A DNA stretch of 64,000 bases, taken from Gammaproteobacteria bacterium (GTDB lineage Bacteria > Pseudomonadota > Gammaproteobacteria > UBA4575). The notes under the pieces were generated by a model. The model was not told the origin of the DNA. It worked only from the letters and a program-made list of their open reading frames with translations, and did not search any database. Of this stretch, positions 43,475-53,060 are shown piece after piece. Location of the stretch: the NCBI GenBank assembly GCA_033344735.1, contig JAWPMW010000001.1, positions 2,114,171 through 2,178,170 of the forward strand, read 5' to 3'. Within the stretch, counting starts at the first letter, position 1; each line of letters begins with the position of its first letter. Position numbers and translations under genes: made by a program.

Positions 43475-44566
43475 ATGGCAAGCGTTAGCCCACAGCAAGT
43501 AGAAGACACCCTAAAGACCATAGAAGACCCTAATGTAGGCAAGAATTTTGTTGCTGCTAAATGGGTAAAAGACATCAATGTGGATGGCGATAAAGTCACC
43601 ATAACGATTGAGCTTGGCTATCCGGCTAAGAGCATGATTGAGGAAATCTCTGAAAAAATTGGCACCGAGGTGAGTAAGTTAGAGGGTGTTAAGGATGTTG
43701 ATATTGTTATTGGTTGGAATATTCAGGCTCACGCAGTACAGAAAAGCCTTAAGCCGATGGAAAACATTAAGAATGTTATTGCCGTGGCATCAGGTAAAGG
43801 TGGTGTAGGCAAATCTACCACCGCAGTAAATTTAGCATTAGCACTTGCGGCAGAAGGCGCAAATGTAGGTATTCTTGATGCAGATATTTATGGCCCCAGT
43901 CAGCCCCGCATGCTGGGAGTGTCTGGCCAGCCAGAATCGAGTGATGGTAAAAGTCTTGAGCCAATGATGGGCCATGGTATTCAAGCAATGTCGATTGGCT
44001 TCTTAATCGATGAGGAAACTCCCATGATTTGGAGAGGACCAATGGTAACGCAAGCGCTTGAGCAGTTACTAAATGACACGCGTTGGAGAGATGTGGATTA
44101 CTTAGTGGTTGATTTACCACCAGGTACTGGTGATGTGCAGTTAACTCTGGCGCAAAAAATTCCTGTAAGTGGTGCTGTGATTGTGACAACACCTCAAGAC
44201 ATTGCCTTGTTAGATGCGCGCAAAGGTTTGAAGATGTTTGAGAAGGTTGAAGTGCCTGTTCTAGGCGTGGTCGAGAATATGAGTTTGCACATCTGTAGCC
44301 AATGCGGTCATGAAGAAGCTATTTTTGGTGCTGGAGGTGGTGAGAAGATGGCTGATGAAAGCGATGTAGACTTGCTCGGTAAACTGCCGTTGGATATGAG
44401 TATTCGTCAGCAAGTCGATGGAGGTGAGCCAACCGTAATTGCGACACCTGATAGTCGTGTGAGCGAGATTTACAAAGAGATTGCACGCAAAACAGCAGCT
44501 AAATTAGCGGTGAAAAGTAAAGACTATAGTGCTAAATTCCCTAAGATTGTTATTCAGAATACATAA
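43475..44566 (+). CDS. mrp: Mrp/ApbC iron-sulfur cluster carrier ATPase
   Basis: A 363-aa P-loop protein that holds and transfers [4Fe-4S] clusters. The N-terminal DUF59 (MIP18-like) domain spans about 1-95, then the deviant Walker A GKGGVGKSTTAVNLA, the LDADIYGPSQPRMLG strand and the cluster-binding pair CSQC (HICSQCGHEEAIFG). RBS AGAGG upstream. It starts a plus-strand group mrp, LEA-type lipoprotein, dcd with short gaps. Adjacent to metG as in many gammaproteobacteria. Confidence 0.96.
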   Translation: MASVSPQQVEDTLKTIEDPNVGKNFVAAKWVKDINVDGDKVTITIELGYPAKSMIEEISEKIGTEVSKLEGVKDVDIVIGWNIQAHAVQKSLKPMENIKNVIAVASGKGGVGKSTTAVNLALALAAEGANVGILDADIYGPSQPRMLGVSGQPESSDGKSLEPMMGHGIQAMSIGFLIDEETPMIWRGPMVTQALEQLLNDTRWRDVDYLVVDLPPGTGDVQLTLAQKIPVSGAVIVTTPQDIALLDARKGLKMFEKVEVPVLGVVENMSLHICSQCGHEEAIFGAGGGEKMADESDVDLLGKLPLDMSIRQQVDGGEPTVIATPDSRVSEIYKEIARKTAAKLAVKSKDYSAKFPKIVIQNT

Positions 44567-44586
44567 TAACTATAAGGGGTCACTTA

Positions 44587-45054
44587 ATGTTTCGTGCTGT
44601 CTCTAGCCTATTGTGCATCATACTGCTTCTTGTAGGGTGCTCGGGACCTTTATCAAAGCCACTCATTGAACCAAAAGTTCAAGTCCGTGGTTTAGAAATA
44701 ACTGATGCTACTCTGGGTGGAATTGATGCCATTGTTACATTAGATATTGATAATCCCAACGATACTAGTTTGAGTGCACGTGGGCTGAGTTACGAATTAT
44801 TTGTGTCTGGGAATAAATTAGTCACCGGACAAGATGACAACTCTATTTCTGTGCCTGCCTTTGGCCGCGAGACAATTGCGTTGCCTGTTAGATTATCTTA
44901 CCTTGGTATTATCGAAGCATTACCAGAAGTGTTGAGGACAGGAAATGCTGATTACAATGTTAAAGGTAATATCAAGACTTCTATATTTAATTACCCTATT
45001 CCATTTTCTAAACAAGGCGATTTTAAATTGCCATTTGTATCGCCATTTAAATAA
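44587..45054 (+). CDS. LEA14-like (LEA type 2) lipoprotein
   Basis: A 155-aa lipoprotein: lipobox LLVGC at about residues 15-19 after a short hydrophobic leader, then an immunoglobulin-like WHy/LEA14 domain (VQVRGLEITDATLGGIDAIVTLDIDNPND, followed by IALPVRLSYLG). Such proteins are anchored in the outer or inner membrane and have been linked to desiccation or stress tolerance; the bacterial role is vague. 20 nt after mrp and 9 nt before dcd. Confidence 0.85.
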   Translation: MFRAVSSLLCIILLLVGCSGPLSKPLIEPKVQVRGLEITDATLGGIDAIVTLDIDNPNDTSLSARGLSYELFVSGNKLVTGQDDNSISVPAFGRETIALPVRLSYLGIIEALPEVLRTGNADYNVKGNIKTSIFNYPIPFSKQGDFKLPFVSPFK

Positions 45055-45063
45055 TTAAACTTT

Positions 45064-45630
45064 ATGTCGATTAAATCTGATCGCTGGATTCGGCGAATGG
45101 TTGACCAGCAAAAAATGATAGAACCTTTTGTTGATGGTCAAGTAAAACAAGTCAACGATGAAAAAATTATTTCCTATGGCACTTCTAGCTATGGGTACGA
45201 TGTGCGTTGCTCAAATCACTTTAAGATTTTCACAAATATAAACTCTGCCGTCGTAGATCCCAAAGCATTTAACCCAGAAAGTTTCGTCGATTTTGAAGGA
45301 GATGTTTGTATTATTCCTCCTAATTCATTTGCACTTGCTAGCACTGTCGAATACTTTCGTATTCCTAGATCAGTTTTGACAGTTTGCTTGGGTAAGTCTA
45401 CCTATGCACGATGCGGCATAATTGTGAATGTCACCCCTCTGGAGCCTGAATGGGAAGGTCACGTCACTTTAGAGTTTTCTAACACTACTCCATTACCTGC
45501 AAAAATTTACGCTAACGAAGGAGTTGCTCAAATGCTGTTTTTTGAATCTGATGAAGAATGTGAAACGTCTTACAAAGATCGTGGTGGGAAATATCAAGGG
45601 CAGACAGGGGTTACTCTTCCTAAGGCCTAG
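45064..45630 (+). CDS. dcd: dCTP deaminase
   Basis: A 188-aa trimeric enzyme converting dCTP to dUTP. Characteristic stretches: [64 protein letters not shown]-type active-site region (catalytic Ser/Arg in GKSTYARCG and Glu in WEGHVTLE) and VAQMLFF. Length equals the mono-functional gammaproteobacterial type. It supports dTTP supply. Confidence 0.97.
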   Translation: MSIKSDRWIRRMVDQQKMIEPFVDGQVKQVNDEKIISYGTSSYGYDVRCSNHFKIFTNINSAVVDPKAFNPESFVDFEGDVCIIPPNSFALASTVEYFRIPRSVLTVCLGKSTYARCGIIVNVTPLEPEWEGHVTLEFSNTTPLPAKIYANEGVAQMLFFESDEECETSYKDRGGKYQGQTGVTLPKA

Positions 45631-45827
45631 AGAATTTGTTGTATGCCTGCACGTAAGTTACAACAGTCAAATCTAAATCATCTAGATAAGATTATCAACA
45701 CAGTTGCGCTTATATTTTAAGCCGCAATATAATTCTGCATGTATTAAATATAAGTCTTTTTTATTTGATTGCAATTAATTCTGCATGAGATTAGGGTGTT
45801 TGTAAGCTCATAATAAAGGACTAAGCT

Positions 45828-46499
45828 ATGAAAAAAATTAAAGCTTGTGTTTTTAATGCTTATGGAACGCTATTAGATACTTATCTTCCATTTGAACAAT
45901 ATAAAGATCAACTAGGAGAAAACGCTTTAGTTATTTTCAAGCTATGGAGGTCGAAGCGTTTGCAGTATTCGTCCCAGCTAAGTTTGATGAATCGCCACAC
46001 TAGTTACGACAAGATACGTAAATATGCCTTAGATTTTGCGTGCGATGTATATGGTGTTAAAGATGAGGGCGTTAAGGAAAATATTTTACAGTCCCATTCT
46101 AAGCTCGAAAGTTTTTCAGATGCCAGCGATGCATTAGCAAGTCTGAATAATAAAAAAATTGTTACCGCTGTATTATCAAATGGTGCACCAAAATCTCTAA
46201 CCAGTGAATTAAAGAATGCCAATATAGGGCACTTGTTGGGACGTATATTTTCAACAGAACAGGTGCATGCATTTAAACCTGCACCAGTAGTTTATGAATA
46301 TGTTGAGCAGCAGCTTGGATTGCCGGCTAGTAAAATTGCTTTTGTATCGTCAAACTCTTGGGATATAGTTGGTGCTGTTTCTTATGGATTCCATACGGTT
46401 TGGGTTAATAGAAATGAGCGTACACCTGAAAGACTTCCTTATGTTGCAGATAGCGAAATCAAATCTTTGAGTGAATTAGATACAGTCATCAGCACCTAG
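45828..46499 (+). CDS. HAD-family haloacid dehalogenase-like protein, nucleophile Asp replaced by Asn
   Basis: A 223-aa protein with the type II haloacid dehalogenase layout. Motif I reads CVFNAYGTLLDT, with Asn10 where active enzymes have the nucleophilic Asp (FDAYGTL). The codon is AAT in the given sequence. Motif II (AVLSNGAP), motif III Lys (HAFKPAPVVY) and motif IV (VSSNSWDIVGA) are intact. As written it should lack normal dehalogenase or phosphatase chemistry. RBS AAAGGA upstream. Confidence 0.87.
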   Translation: MKKIKACVFNAYGTLLDTYLPFEQYKDQLGENALVIFKLWRSKRLQYSSQLSLMNRHTSYDKIRKYALDFACDVYGVKDEGVKENILQSHSKLESFSDASDALASLNNKKIVTAVLSNGAPKSLTSELKNANIGHLLGRIFSTEQVHAFKPAPVVYEYVEQQLGLPASKIAFVSSNSWDIVGAVSYGFHTVWVNRNERTPERLPYVADSEIKSLSELDTVIST

Positions 46500-46736
46500 C
46501 TAATCCAGTTTCGATGCCCAGATTGCTAATCGATGGCGCATAGATTGCTGTGAAATTTGATCTTGAGGAATTGCTTGTATTACCTTGTCGTGTACTAGCA
46601 AACGATAAATATATTCTATTTTTTCACTGGCGGAGTCAGTCGCTTCAAACTCTACTACACCTCTATCTTCACCATACTTAACTCCAGCAGCAATTGCTTT
46701 TTTAACTAATTCTTTTTCATTTTTTAGTTTCTTCAT
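46500..46736 (-). CDS. Small conserved protein, DUF5062-like
   Basis: A 78-aa soluble helical protein starting MKKLKNEKELVKKAIAAG, with SEKIEYIYRLLVHDKVIQAI and RHRLAIWASKL near the end. The pattern recalls the DUF5062 family of gammaproteobacteria; I have no function for it. RBS AAGG 10 nt upstream. Convergent and directly abutting the HAD gene. Confidence 0.65.
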   Translation of the reverse strand: MKKLKNEKELVKKAIAAGVKYGEDRGVVEFEATDSASEKIEYIYRLLVHDKVIQAIPQDQISQQSMRHRLAIWASKLD

Positions 46737-46774
46737 TATGTTGCCTTGGTATGTAGCAATTAATTTTTAGCAAG

Positions 46775-48121
46775 TTATAAAAGTAGCCATGTCGCCAGAC
46801 CAAGAAAAGCAAAAATGCCAACAACATCAGTAATTGTTGTAAGCATGACGCCGCCAGCAAGTGCAGGGTCGATACCATATTTTCTCAATGCTATTGGTAT
46901 CAATACACCGGCTAAACCAGCGCACACTAAATTTGCCATCATCGCGAGTGCGATAATCCAGCCAAGCTGAAAATCTTGGAACCATAGAATGGCTATTATG
47001 GCGACAATCAAAGACCATAATAAGCCGTTAAGAACTCCTATACCAAGTTCTCTTATTAATAAAATTTTTGAGTTGGCTTTACCAATTTGTTTTAGCGCCA
47101 GTCCTCGAATTACTAGTGTGAGTGTTTGGCTGCCGGCAATACCTCCCATGCTGGCAACAACGGGGATGAGGACTGCAAGAACAATAATTTGTTCAAGAGT
47201 ATGTTGAAATAAACTAATTACCCAGGCAGCTAAAAATGCTGTAAGCATATTGACTCCCAGCCATAATGCACGGCGACGTGTTGATTTGGTCACTGGAGCA
47301 AATAAGTCTTCTTCTTCAGTTAAACCGGCCATACTCATGATTGAGTGTTCGCCTTCTTCACGAATAACGTCGACCACATCATCAATAGTAATGCGACCGA
47401 GTAGTTTTTGATTATCGTCAATTACTGGTGCTGAAATTAAATCCAGGTGTTCGAATGTATGAGCCACATCTGTAGCACTGTCGTTAACTGATATGGGCTC
47501 AATGTTTTCTTGTAATAGATCCTGAACAATAGTAGATGTGTCATGGGTGAGCACGTCGGCAAGGGTGAGAGTGCCTATGTATTTTTCATAACGATCAACG
47601 ACAAATAAACTATCAGTATGCGCAGGAAGATTTTTGCGCGAGCGTAAATATCTTAATACCACATCTAGACTAATTTCTTTACGTACAGTAACGGTATCAG
47701 TATTCATGAGACCGCCCGCACTATCTTCATCAAATGACAGTACTGATTCAAGTCGCTGGCGATCGCTGATATCTAAGTTGTTAAGTGCGGTATCAGTGAC
47801 TGCACTTGGAAGATCCGCTAATAAATCGGCTAAGTCATCGAGATCGAGCCCTTCTGTTGCTGAGATTAGCTGCTCTTTATTCATGACCTCGATAAGGCCG
47901 CTACGAACTTCATCTACTACGTGAAGTAAGATTTCACCATCATCATCATGATCCAACATATTCCAAATGAACATGCGTTGCGATTGAGGTAACGATTCCA
48001 ACAGGTGAGCAATTTCTGCGGGGTGGAATGCATTTAATATACGTCCAGCACGTTGCATTTCGCCTGAATTTAGCGCTTCTGTGATGACTTGAAGATTGTC
48101 ACGTGCTTGTGTTTCTGGCAT
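46775..48121 (-). CDS. mgtE: MgtE-family Mg2+ channel/transporter
   Basis: A 448-aa protein: N-terminal MgtE_N superhelix (about 1-130, HPAEIAHLLESLPQSQR), two CBS domains (about 135-255) and a five-helix C-terminal membrane domain containing VASMGGIAGSQTLTLVIRGLAL and the ADPALAGG-type loop (GIDPALAGGVMLTTITDVVG). The cytoplasmic domains close the pore at high Mg2+. RBS AAGGA. Last gene on this strand before the HAD/DUF5062 region. Confidence 0.95.
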   Translation of the reverse strand: MPETQARDNLQVITEALNSGEMQRAGRILNAFHPAEIAHLLESLPQSQRMFIWNMLDHDDDGEILLHVVDEVRSGLIEVMNKEQLISATEGLDLDDLADLLADLPSAVTDTALNNLDISDRQRLESVLSFDEDSAGGLMNTDTVTVRKEISLDVVLRYLRSRKNLPAHTDSLFVVDRYEKYIGTLTLADVLTHDTSTIVQDLLQENIEPISVNDSATDVAHTFEHLDLISAPVIDDNQKLLGRITIDDVVDVIREEGEHSIMSMAGLTEEEDLFAPVTKSTRRRALWLGVNMLTAFLAAWVISLFQHTLEQIIVLAVLIPVVASMGGIAGSQTLTLVIRGLALKQIGKANSKILLIRELGIGVLNGLLWSLIVAIIAILWFQDFQLGWIIALAMMANLVCAGLAGVLIPIALRKYGIDPALAGGVMLTTITDVVGIFAFLGLATWLLL

Positions 48122-48265
48122 TTCGAATCCTTAATTGCACTTCTAGTGCATAGATTCGAACAAGTGTACCCGTTAGTAAAGCGAATGCAAAAAACGATTT
48201 ATAAATTATTGGCGTTTAAATATTGCACAGTCGGTATGTGACTGCTGTCATATTAGAAAGGTGGA

Positions 48266-49999
48266 CTAATGATTTAATTGATCAATGAGCTCGTGAATCT
48301 TGTCTGGGCGAGTGGCGGCGCTGAGAATTCGTTTACACTGAGGCTCTAGTTTTTTAACGTGGCTTGAATTTATCACTGACTTTACATCCAATATAGTCGC
48401 AGGGTGTGCGCTAAAATCTCTTAGACCTAGACCCAGAAGTAAACGCGTATATCTAGGGTCCCCGGCCATTTCACCACACATAGATACAGGGATCTTGGCT
48501 CGCTTACCTGCTTGTAATGTAAGCTGGATAAGCTTCAATACAGCAGGATGCAAAGGGTCATATAAATAATTGACAGATTCGTCGATACGATCAATCGCTA
48601 GCGTATATTGAATTAAATCATTGGTGCCTATGGATAAGAAGTCAAGTTGCTTGGCAAAACGTGCAGCCACTAACGCGGCGGCAGGTACTTCTATCATAAT
48701 GCCGACAGGAATTTCGTTGTCAAACTCTTTGTCTTCTTCTTTAAGCTCACGCTTAGCTTGATCAAGCACGGACAATGCCATCATTAATTCTTCATGACTG
48801 GTTATCATTGGAAACATAATGCGCACTGGCCCAATAATTGATGCCCGTAAGATAGCGCGTAACTGTAACTTAAATAGTTCAGTGTCTTTAAGAGAGCGTC
48901 TTAATCCGCGCAGTCCTAAGGCGGGATTTTGCACCAGTGGACCTTTGTATTTGGGGTCGAATTCTTTTTCTGCGCCAAGATCTAGTGTGCGAATGGTTAC
49001 TGGTTGGCCTTTGAGTGCACGTATAACTTTTTTATAAGCATTAAGCTGCTCAGTTTCCGAAGCAGGTTCGTCACGATCAATATATAAAAATTCAGTTCTG
49101 TATAAGCCTACACCTTGCGCGCCACTATGTTTAAGAGCTTTAACATCGTCAGTGAGTTCAATATTGGCTTGCAGGTTAATTGCCACACCATCTTTTGTCT
49201 TGGCTTTAACATCACGTAATGATTCTAACTTTCTGCGTTCATCTCTTTCTTCTTTTTGTTTTCTCTTGTATTCCTTGATGGTCTTGTCGTCGACACCGGC
49301 AAGTACCATGCCTTCTGTACCATCAATGATGATTTGCTCATTTTCTTTTAATAACAAGCGTGCATCTTGCATGCCTACTATGGCAGGAATGCCAAGACTG
49401 CGAGCGATGATAGCCGTGTGAGACAATGGTCCGCCTAGCTCGGTAATGAAGCCAGCGATGTTTTGATGTTGCAGTACTACGGTGTCTGCTGGTGTTAAAT
49501 CGTCAGCAACAATAATAGAACCACGTAACGTTTGAATTTCTTTTTCAACTTCATACTGATGGTCAAACAACATTTTTTGGATGAGATTGATAACATGATC
49601 AATGTCATTTTGTCGTGTTTGTAAATATTCATCTTCCATTTGTTCAAACACAGCAACTAATTTGTCGCGTTGTATTTTCAGTGCCCACTCAGCATTACAG
49701 TAAACTTCTTTAATGATGTCGATAGGTGCTTTAGATAACATTGAATCATTTAACATTAGTAAATGTGACTCAATGAAAGAGGCGACTTCTTGCGGTGCTT
49801 CTGAGGGGATAGAATCTTGAATCTTACGTAATTGTTTTCCAGCGCGGTCAACTGCAGATTTAAATCGTTTTATTTCTGCATTAACTTCATCAGGGTGAAG
49901 GGTGCGCTCATATACTTCAAGTGAGCTGCGTAGCAACAAGTGCACATTGCCAATTGCAATGCCTCTTGATACGCCTAATCCACTAATAATTAATGCCAT
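48266..49999 (-). CDS. ptsI: PTS Enzyme I (PEP-protein phosphotransferase)
   Basis: A 577-aa Enzyme I (E. coli 575). The phosphohistidine is His194 in GGPLSHTAIIARS; the PEP-binding barrel shows LYRTEFLYIDRD, LDLGAEKEFDP, MIEVPAAAL and the catalytic Cys in VSMCGEMAGDPRY. It takes phosphate from PEP to HPr. It follows HPr by 16 nt on the minus strand. No sugar EIIB/EIIC occurs in the window, so a regulatory role is likely. Confidence 0.96.
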   Translation of the reverse strand: MALIISGLGVSRGIAIGNVHLLLRSSLEVYERTLHPDEVNAEIKRFKSAVDRAGKQLRKIQDSIPSEAPQEVASFIESHLLMLNDSMLSKAPIDIIKEVYCNAEWALKIQRDKLVAVFEQMEDEYLQTRQNDIDHVINLIQKMLFDHQYEVEKEIQTLRGSIIVADDLTPADTVVLQHQNIAGFITELGGPLSHTAIIARSLGIPAIVGMQDARLLLKENEQIIIDGTEGMVLAGVDDKTIKEYKRKQKEERDERRKLESLRDVKAKTKDGVAINLQANIELTDDVKALKHSGAQGVGLYRTEFLYIDRDEPASETEQLNAYKKVIRALKGQPVTIRTLDLGAEKEFDPKYKGPLVQNPALGLRGLRRSLKDTELFKLQLRAILRASIIGPVRIMFPMITSHEELMMALSVLDQAKRELKEEDKEFDNEIPVGIMIEVPAAALVAARFAKQLDFLSIGTNDLIQYTLAIDRIDESVNYLYDPLHPAVLKLIQLTLQAGKRAKIPVSMCGEMAGDPRYTRLLLGLGLRDFSAHPATILDVKSVINSSHVKKLEPQCKRILSAATRPDKIHELIDQLNH

Positions 50000-50015
50000 A
50001 TGTATCTGTTATATG

Positions 50016-50285
50016 TTATTCATCTTCGCCGAAGCGGGAATCGATTAGTTGTTTGATTTTTATCATAGCATCTTCAGCATCGTGACCTTCTATGAAGAGT
50101 GTAATGTTAGTTCCTTTGCTGGCCGCTAGCATCATGACGCCCATTATGCTTTTACCATTAACACGTTTACCATCTTTTTCAATTTCAATTTCAGATTCGA
50201 ATCCACTAGCGGTCGCGACAAATTTTGCGGCTGCACGCGCATGTAATCCTAGTTTGTTACAAATAGTTGCTTGATCTTCAATCAT
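50016..50285 (-). CDS. ptsH: PTS phosphocarrier HPr
   Basis: The start is taken at 50285, giving an 89-aa HPr in which both phosphorylation sites fall at canonical numbers: His15 (KLGLHARAAAKF) and Ser46 (VNGKSIMGVMML). An upstream in-frame ATG would add 13 residues and break that numbering. The start overlaps the EIIA-Man stop by 8 nt. Ser46 together with hprK in the same cluster supports ATP-dependent HPr control. Confidence 0.94.
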   Translation of the reverse strand: MIEDQATICNKLGLHARAAAKFVATASGFESEIEIEKDGKRVNGKSIMGVMMLAASKGTNITLFIEGHDAEDAMIKIKQLIDSRFGEDE

Positions 50286-50688
50286 GATTCGTTGCTTTTT
50301 GTTCGCATAAAATGATCCCGTCATGCCCGCCGGATAATGCTTTTTCCGTCATCTCCGACAATGATAAGCTAGAATAATTTAGTATGCGGATAAACATGGG
50401 TAAATTAATCCCTGCGATTACTTCTACGTCTTGAAGATTTTTAAGTCCATTGGCGATGTTGCTTGGGGTTGAGCCAAACATATCAGTCAGTATCAGCACG
50501 CCACTTCCATCATTAACGGAAGCTAACATGGCTTCAGCCTTCTTATGTTGAGAGTCTGGGTCACAATTGGGGGACACAGATAGTGCCCTGCAATTCAAAG
50601 GTAGTGAGCCTCCCAGGGTGGATCTTGCTGTGGCAAGTAACTCCTCGCCCATCTCTCCGTGAGTGATAATGAGTATTCCTACTGGCAT
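50278..50688 (-). CDS. PTS EIIA component, mannose family
   Basis: A 136-aa EIIA-Man domain with phospho-acceptor His10 (VGILIITHGEMGEELL) and the ILTDMFGSTPSNIA loop. It is not accompanied by EIIB, C or D, so it is a regulatory EIIA as found beside rapZ and hprK in other proteobacteria. It lies 6 nt after rapZ and overlaps ptsH. Confidence 0.93.
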   Translation of the reverse strand: MPVGILIITHGEMGEELLATARSTLGGSLPLNCRALSVSPNCDPDSQHKKAEAMLASVNDGSGVLILTDMFGSTPSNIANGLKNLQDVEVIAGINLPMFIRILNYSSLSLSEMTEKALSGGHDGIILCEQKATNHD

Positions 50689-50694
50689 GACTTT

Positions 50695-51555
50695 CTATTC
50701 AAATTCCCTATGTCTAACGGTAATGGGTTGTTGCATCTTATTTCCCAATTCGTGCGCAACTTGGTTGATGCAGTATACGGAGCGGTGATGGCCCCCAGTA
50801 CAACCAATGGATATTGTGAGATAACTTCTGTTTTCTTCTTCAAATAATGGAATCCATTTTTCCATAAATTCTATAATTGATTTTATCATGCTATCAACTT
50901 CGGGATATGAACCTAAGTAATTCATCACTGCAGTATCTTTGCCTGATAAGTTTCGCAGATTGGGCTGCCAATAAGGGTTGGGCAAACAACGCACGTCAAA
51001 CATAAAGTCAGTATCGTTAGGTATCCCATGTTTAAAACCGAACGATTGAAGAATAATTGTTAACTCGGTAGATGATTTTTCGATAACTACTTGGTTGATT
51101 AAAGTGCGTAGCTGCCTGACATTAGTTTTAGTTGTGTCGACGTTAAGGTCTGCATAGTCGGCAATTTTGCTGAGCAGTTCTTTTTCTAGGTGTATCGCTT
51201 TTATTAGCGGGATATCGTTTGTAGTAAGTGGGTGTTTGCGTCGTGTCTCGCTAAATCTTTTAATCAGTGTATTAATTTCAGCACTGAAAAACAAAACTTC
51301 CAGTGGAATATTATCGTTTTTAAAATTTTGCACGATATCAATAAGGTTGTCGATACTTTCATTTCCTGCTCTAGAGTCTATGCCGACAGCAATTTTTTCA
51401 TGATAGGGTTTTTCTTCTTTTAAACATTGCTCGATAAATGTAGGTAATAACTCTACAGGCAAATTATCCACGCAATAAAAGTCATCGTCTTCTAGTGTAT
51501 TTAGTGCAACAGATTTGCCTGAGCCGGAAAGACCGGTAATAATTAATATCCTCAT
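50695..51555 (-). CDS. rapZ: RapZ RNase adapter / nucleotide-binding protein
   Basis: A 286-aa protein. N-terminal P-loop GLSGSGKSVAL and DDFYCVDNLP; C-terminal domain with RCLPNPYW and SIGCTGGHHRSVY, the conserved RNA/metabolite-binding part. In E. coli RapZ guides RNase E to GlmZ and controls glucosamine-6-P synthase. The start overlaps the hprK stop by 4 nt (ATGA). Confidence 0.96.
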   Translation of the reverse strand: MRILIITGLSGSGKSVALNTLEDDDFYCVDNLPVELLPTFIEQCLKEEKPYHEKIAVGIDSRAGNESIDNLIDIVQNFKNDNIPLEVLFFSAEINTLIKRFSETRRKHPLTTNDIPLIKAIHLEKELLSKIADYADLNVDTTKTNVRQLRTLINQVVIEKSSTELTIILQSFGFKHGIPNDTDFMFDVRCLPNPYWQPNLRNLSGKDTAVMNYLGSYPEVDSMIKSIIEFMEKWIPLFEEENRSYLTISIGCTGGHHRSVYCINQVAHELGNKMQQPITVRHREFE

Positions 51556-52505
51556 AATGAATCTTGCTGGATAGATTTTTGTTGGCGGTCGATGAAATCA
51601 TCTGCTGCACTATAGCCTTTGATCATTAATAAATGATTACGCACTGCGGCTTCTGTCATTACCGCAAGGTTTCGTCCTGCTGCAACGGGTAGACGAATCA
51701 CAGGAATTTCTAGGCCCAACACATTTTTGGTTAATTGAGGCGTAGCAAGCCGATCTTCAGATTTTGGTATTGATTGCATGGCGGTGAGATGAATGATTAA
51801 GCGAAGGTATTTGCTGAATTTAATTGAGCTGTCACCATACATTTCACGAATGTTGAGTACACCTAAACCGCGTACTTCTAAAAAATCTCTTAGTAATAGT
51901 GGGCATGAACCAACTACAATATCTGGAGCAATACGCATAAACTCAGGTGCGTCATCAGCAATTAACCTGTGACCACGTGTGACCAATTCTAATGCTAGTT
52001 CGCTTTTACCTAAGCCGCTTTCGCCAGTTAGCATCACCCCTAGGCTGATTACTTCCATAAACACGCCATGTAAAATTACTTTGTCAGCTAATGCCCGCGA
52101 TAAGAAATAGCGTAAGTGCGTGATAATTTCTGTAGAAGATAAAGACGAGCAAAATACTGGGATTTTATATTGGTCAACAAATGTTTTTAGTTCTATTGGC
52201 GGCATTAAGCCGTCAGTAAAAAATATAGCAATAGTGTCAGAGCCAAATAATCGCTGATATGCTTTATGCTTTTCTTGATTTCCCAATGATTGAAGATAGT
52301 TTGACTCTACTTTACCCAATACCTGCGCCTGATTGGAATGGATTAAATTAAAGTAGCCAACCAGTGTAGCGGAGTCATCACTAAAACTATGATGCGAGAA
52401 AGGGTGATTGATATATTGTTCTCCATACCAGATAGAGAGTTCTAACTCTTTGCTTAGTGAGTCTAGAATTGACTCTGGTGTGGTGTTTTCTGGCATGCTA
52501 CGCAA
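51552..52505 (-). CDS. hprK: HPr kinase/phosphorylase
   Basis: A 317-aa bifunctional kinase/phosphorylase acting on HPr Ser46. The P-loop is GESGLGKSELAL, followed by LIADDAPEFMRI and the signature VRGLGVLNIREMYG. Enteric bacteria lack this gene; it occurs in several other proteobacteria next to ptsN and rapZ. A second Met at codon 4 is an alternative start. It probably adjusts PTS signalling to energy state. Confidence 0.96.
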   Translation of the reverse strand: MRSMPENTTPESILDSLSKELELSIWYGEQYINHPFSHHSFSDDSATLVGYFNLIHSNQAQVLGKVESNYLQSLGNQEKHKAYQRLFGSDTIAIFFTDGLMPPIELKTFVDQYKIPVFCSSLSSTEIITHLRYFLSRALADKVILHGVFMEVISLGVMLTGESGLGKSELALELVTRGHRLIADDAPEFMRIAPDIVVGSCPLLLRDFLEVRGLGVLNIREMYGDSSIKFSKYLRLIIHLTAMQSIPKSEDRLATPQLTKNVLGLEIPVIRLPVAAGRNLAVMTEAAVRNHLLMIKGYSAADDFIDRQQKSIQQDSL

Positions 52506-52559
52506 ACATTGTATGGGTGCTGTTGGAAGTCTAGGCGTAGTGGCTGCTAAGTGCCAGTA

Positions 52560-53036
52560 TTATGCGGCATGCTTGTCCGAAGTTTTAGCAAAAATATCCA
52601 GTAATTCTTTAGCAGAAGTACAGTTTCGAAGCTGATTACGATTCTTTTGCTCAGATAAGAACTCTGCGAGAGAGGCTAGTGTTTTTAAATGTTCATCAGT
52701 GGCCTCATCTGGAACTAACAGCGCGTAAAATAATGATACTTTCTGTTCATCTGGCGCGTCAAAGTCAACTGGATCTTCAAATTTGATGACAGCGCTACGA
52801 ATTTCCTCAATATTGTCAATGCGGCAGTGTGGGATTGCTACACCTTCGCCTAATGCAGTTGTTCCTAAGCGTTCACGTGCTTGCAAGCCAGTGCTCACTT
52901 GAGTTGCTTGTACTTCATCTAGACCTTCGGCTAGCAATTCGCCAAGCAACTCGAACACGCGTTTTTTACTACTAACATCTTTTAGTAGTAAAATTCGACT
53001 TGCGTCAAGGTAGCGAGCTAGTGATGCGTTTTCCAT
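52560..53036 (-). CDS. ptsN: Nitrogen-PTS EIIA (PtsN)
   Basis: A 158-aa EIIA-Ntr with phospho-acceptor His70 in ALGEGVAIPHCRI and the later YALLVPDEATDEHLKTLASLAE-type core. In other bacteria it signals to K+ uptake, nitrogen and envelope functions. It sits between hpf and hprK. The EI-Ntr (ptsP) is not in this window, so phosphate may come from the ptsI here. Confidence 0.95.
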   Translation of the reverse strand: MENASLARYLDASRILLLKDVSSKKRVFELLGELLAEGLDEVQATQVSTGLQARERLGTTALGEGVAIPHCRIDNIEEIRSAVIKFEDPVDFDAPDEQKVSLFYALLVPDEATDEHLKTLASLAEFLSEQKNRNQLRNCTSAKELLDIFAKTSDKHAA

Positions 53037-53060
53037 GGTAGTAGTTAAGCATAAATCACG

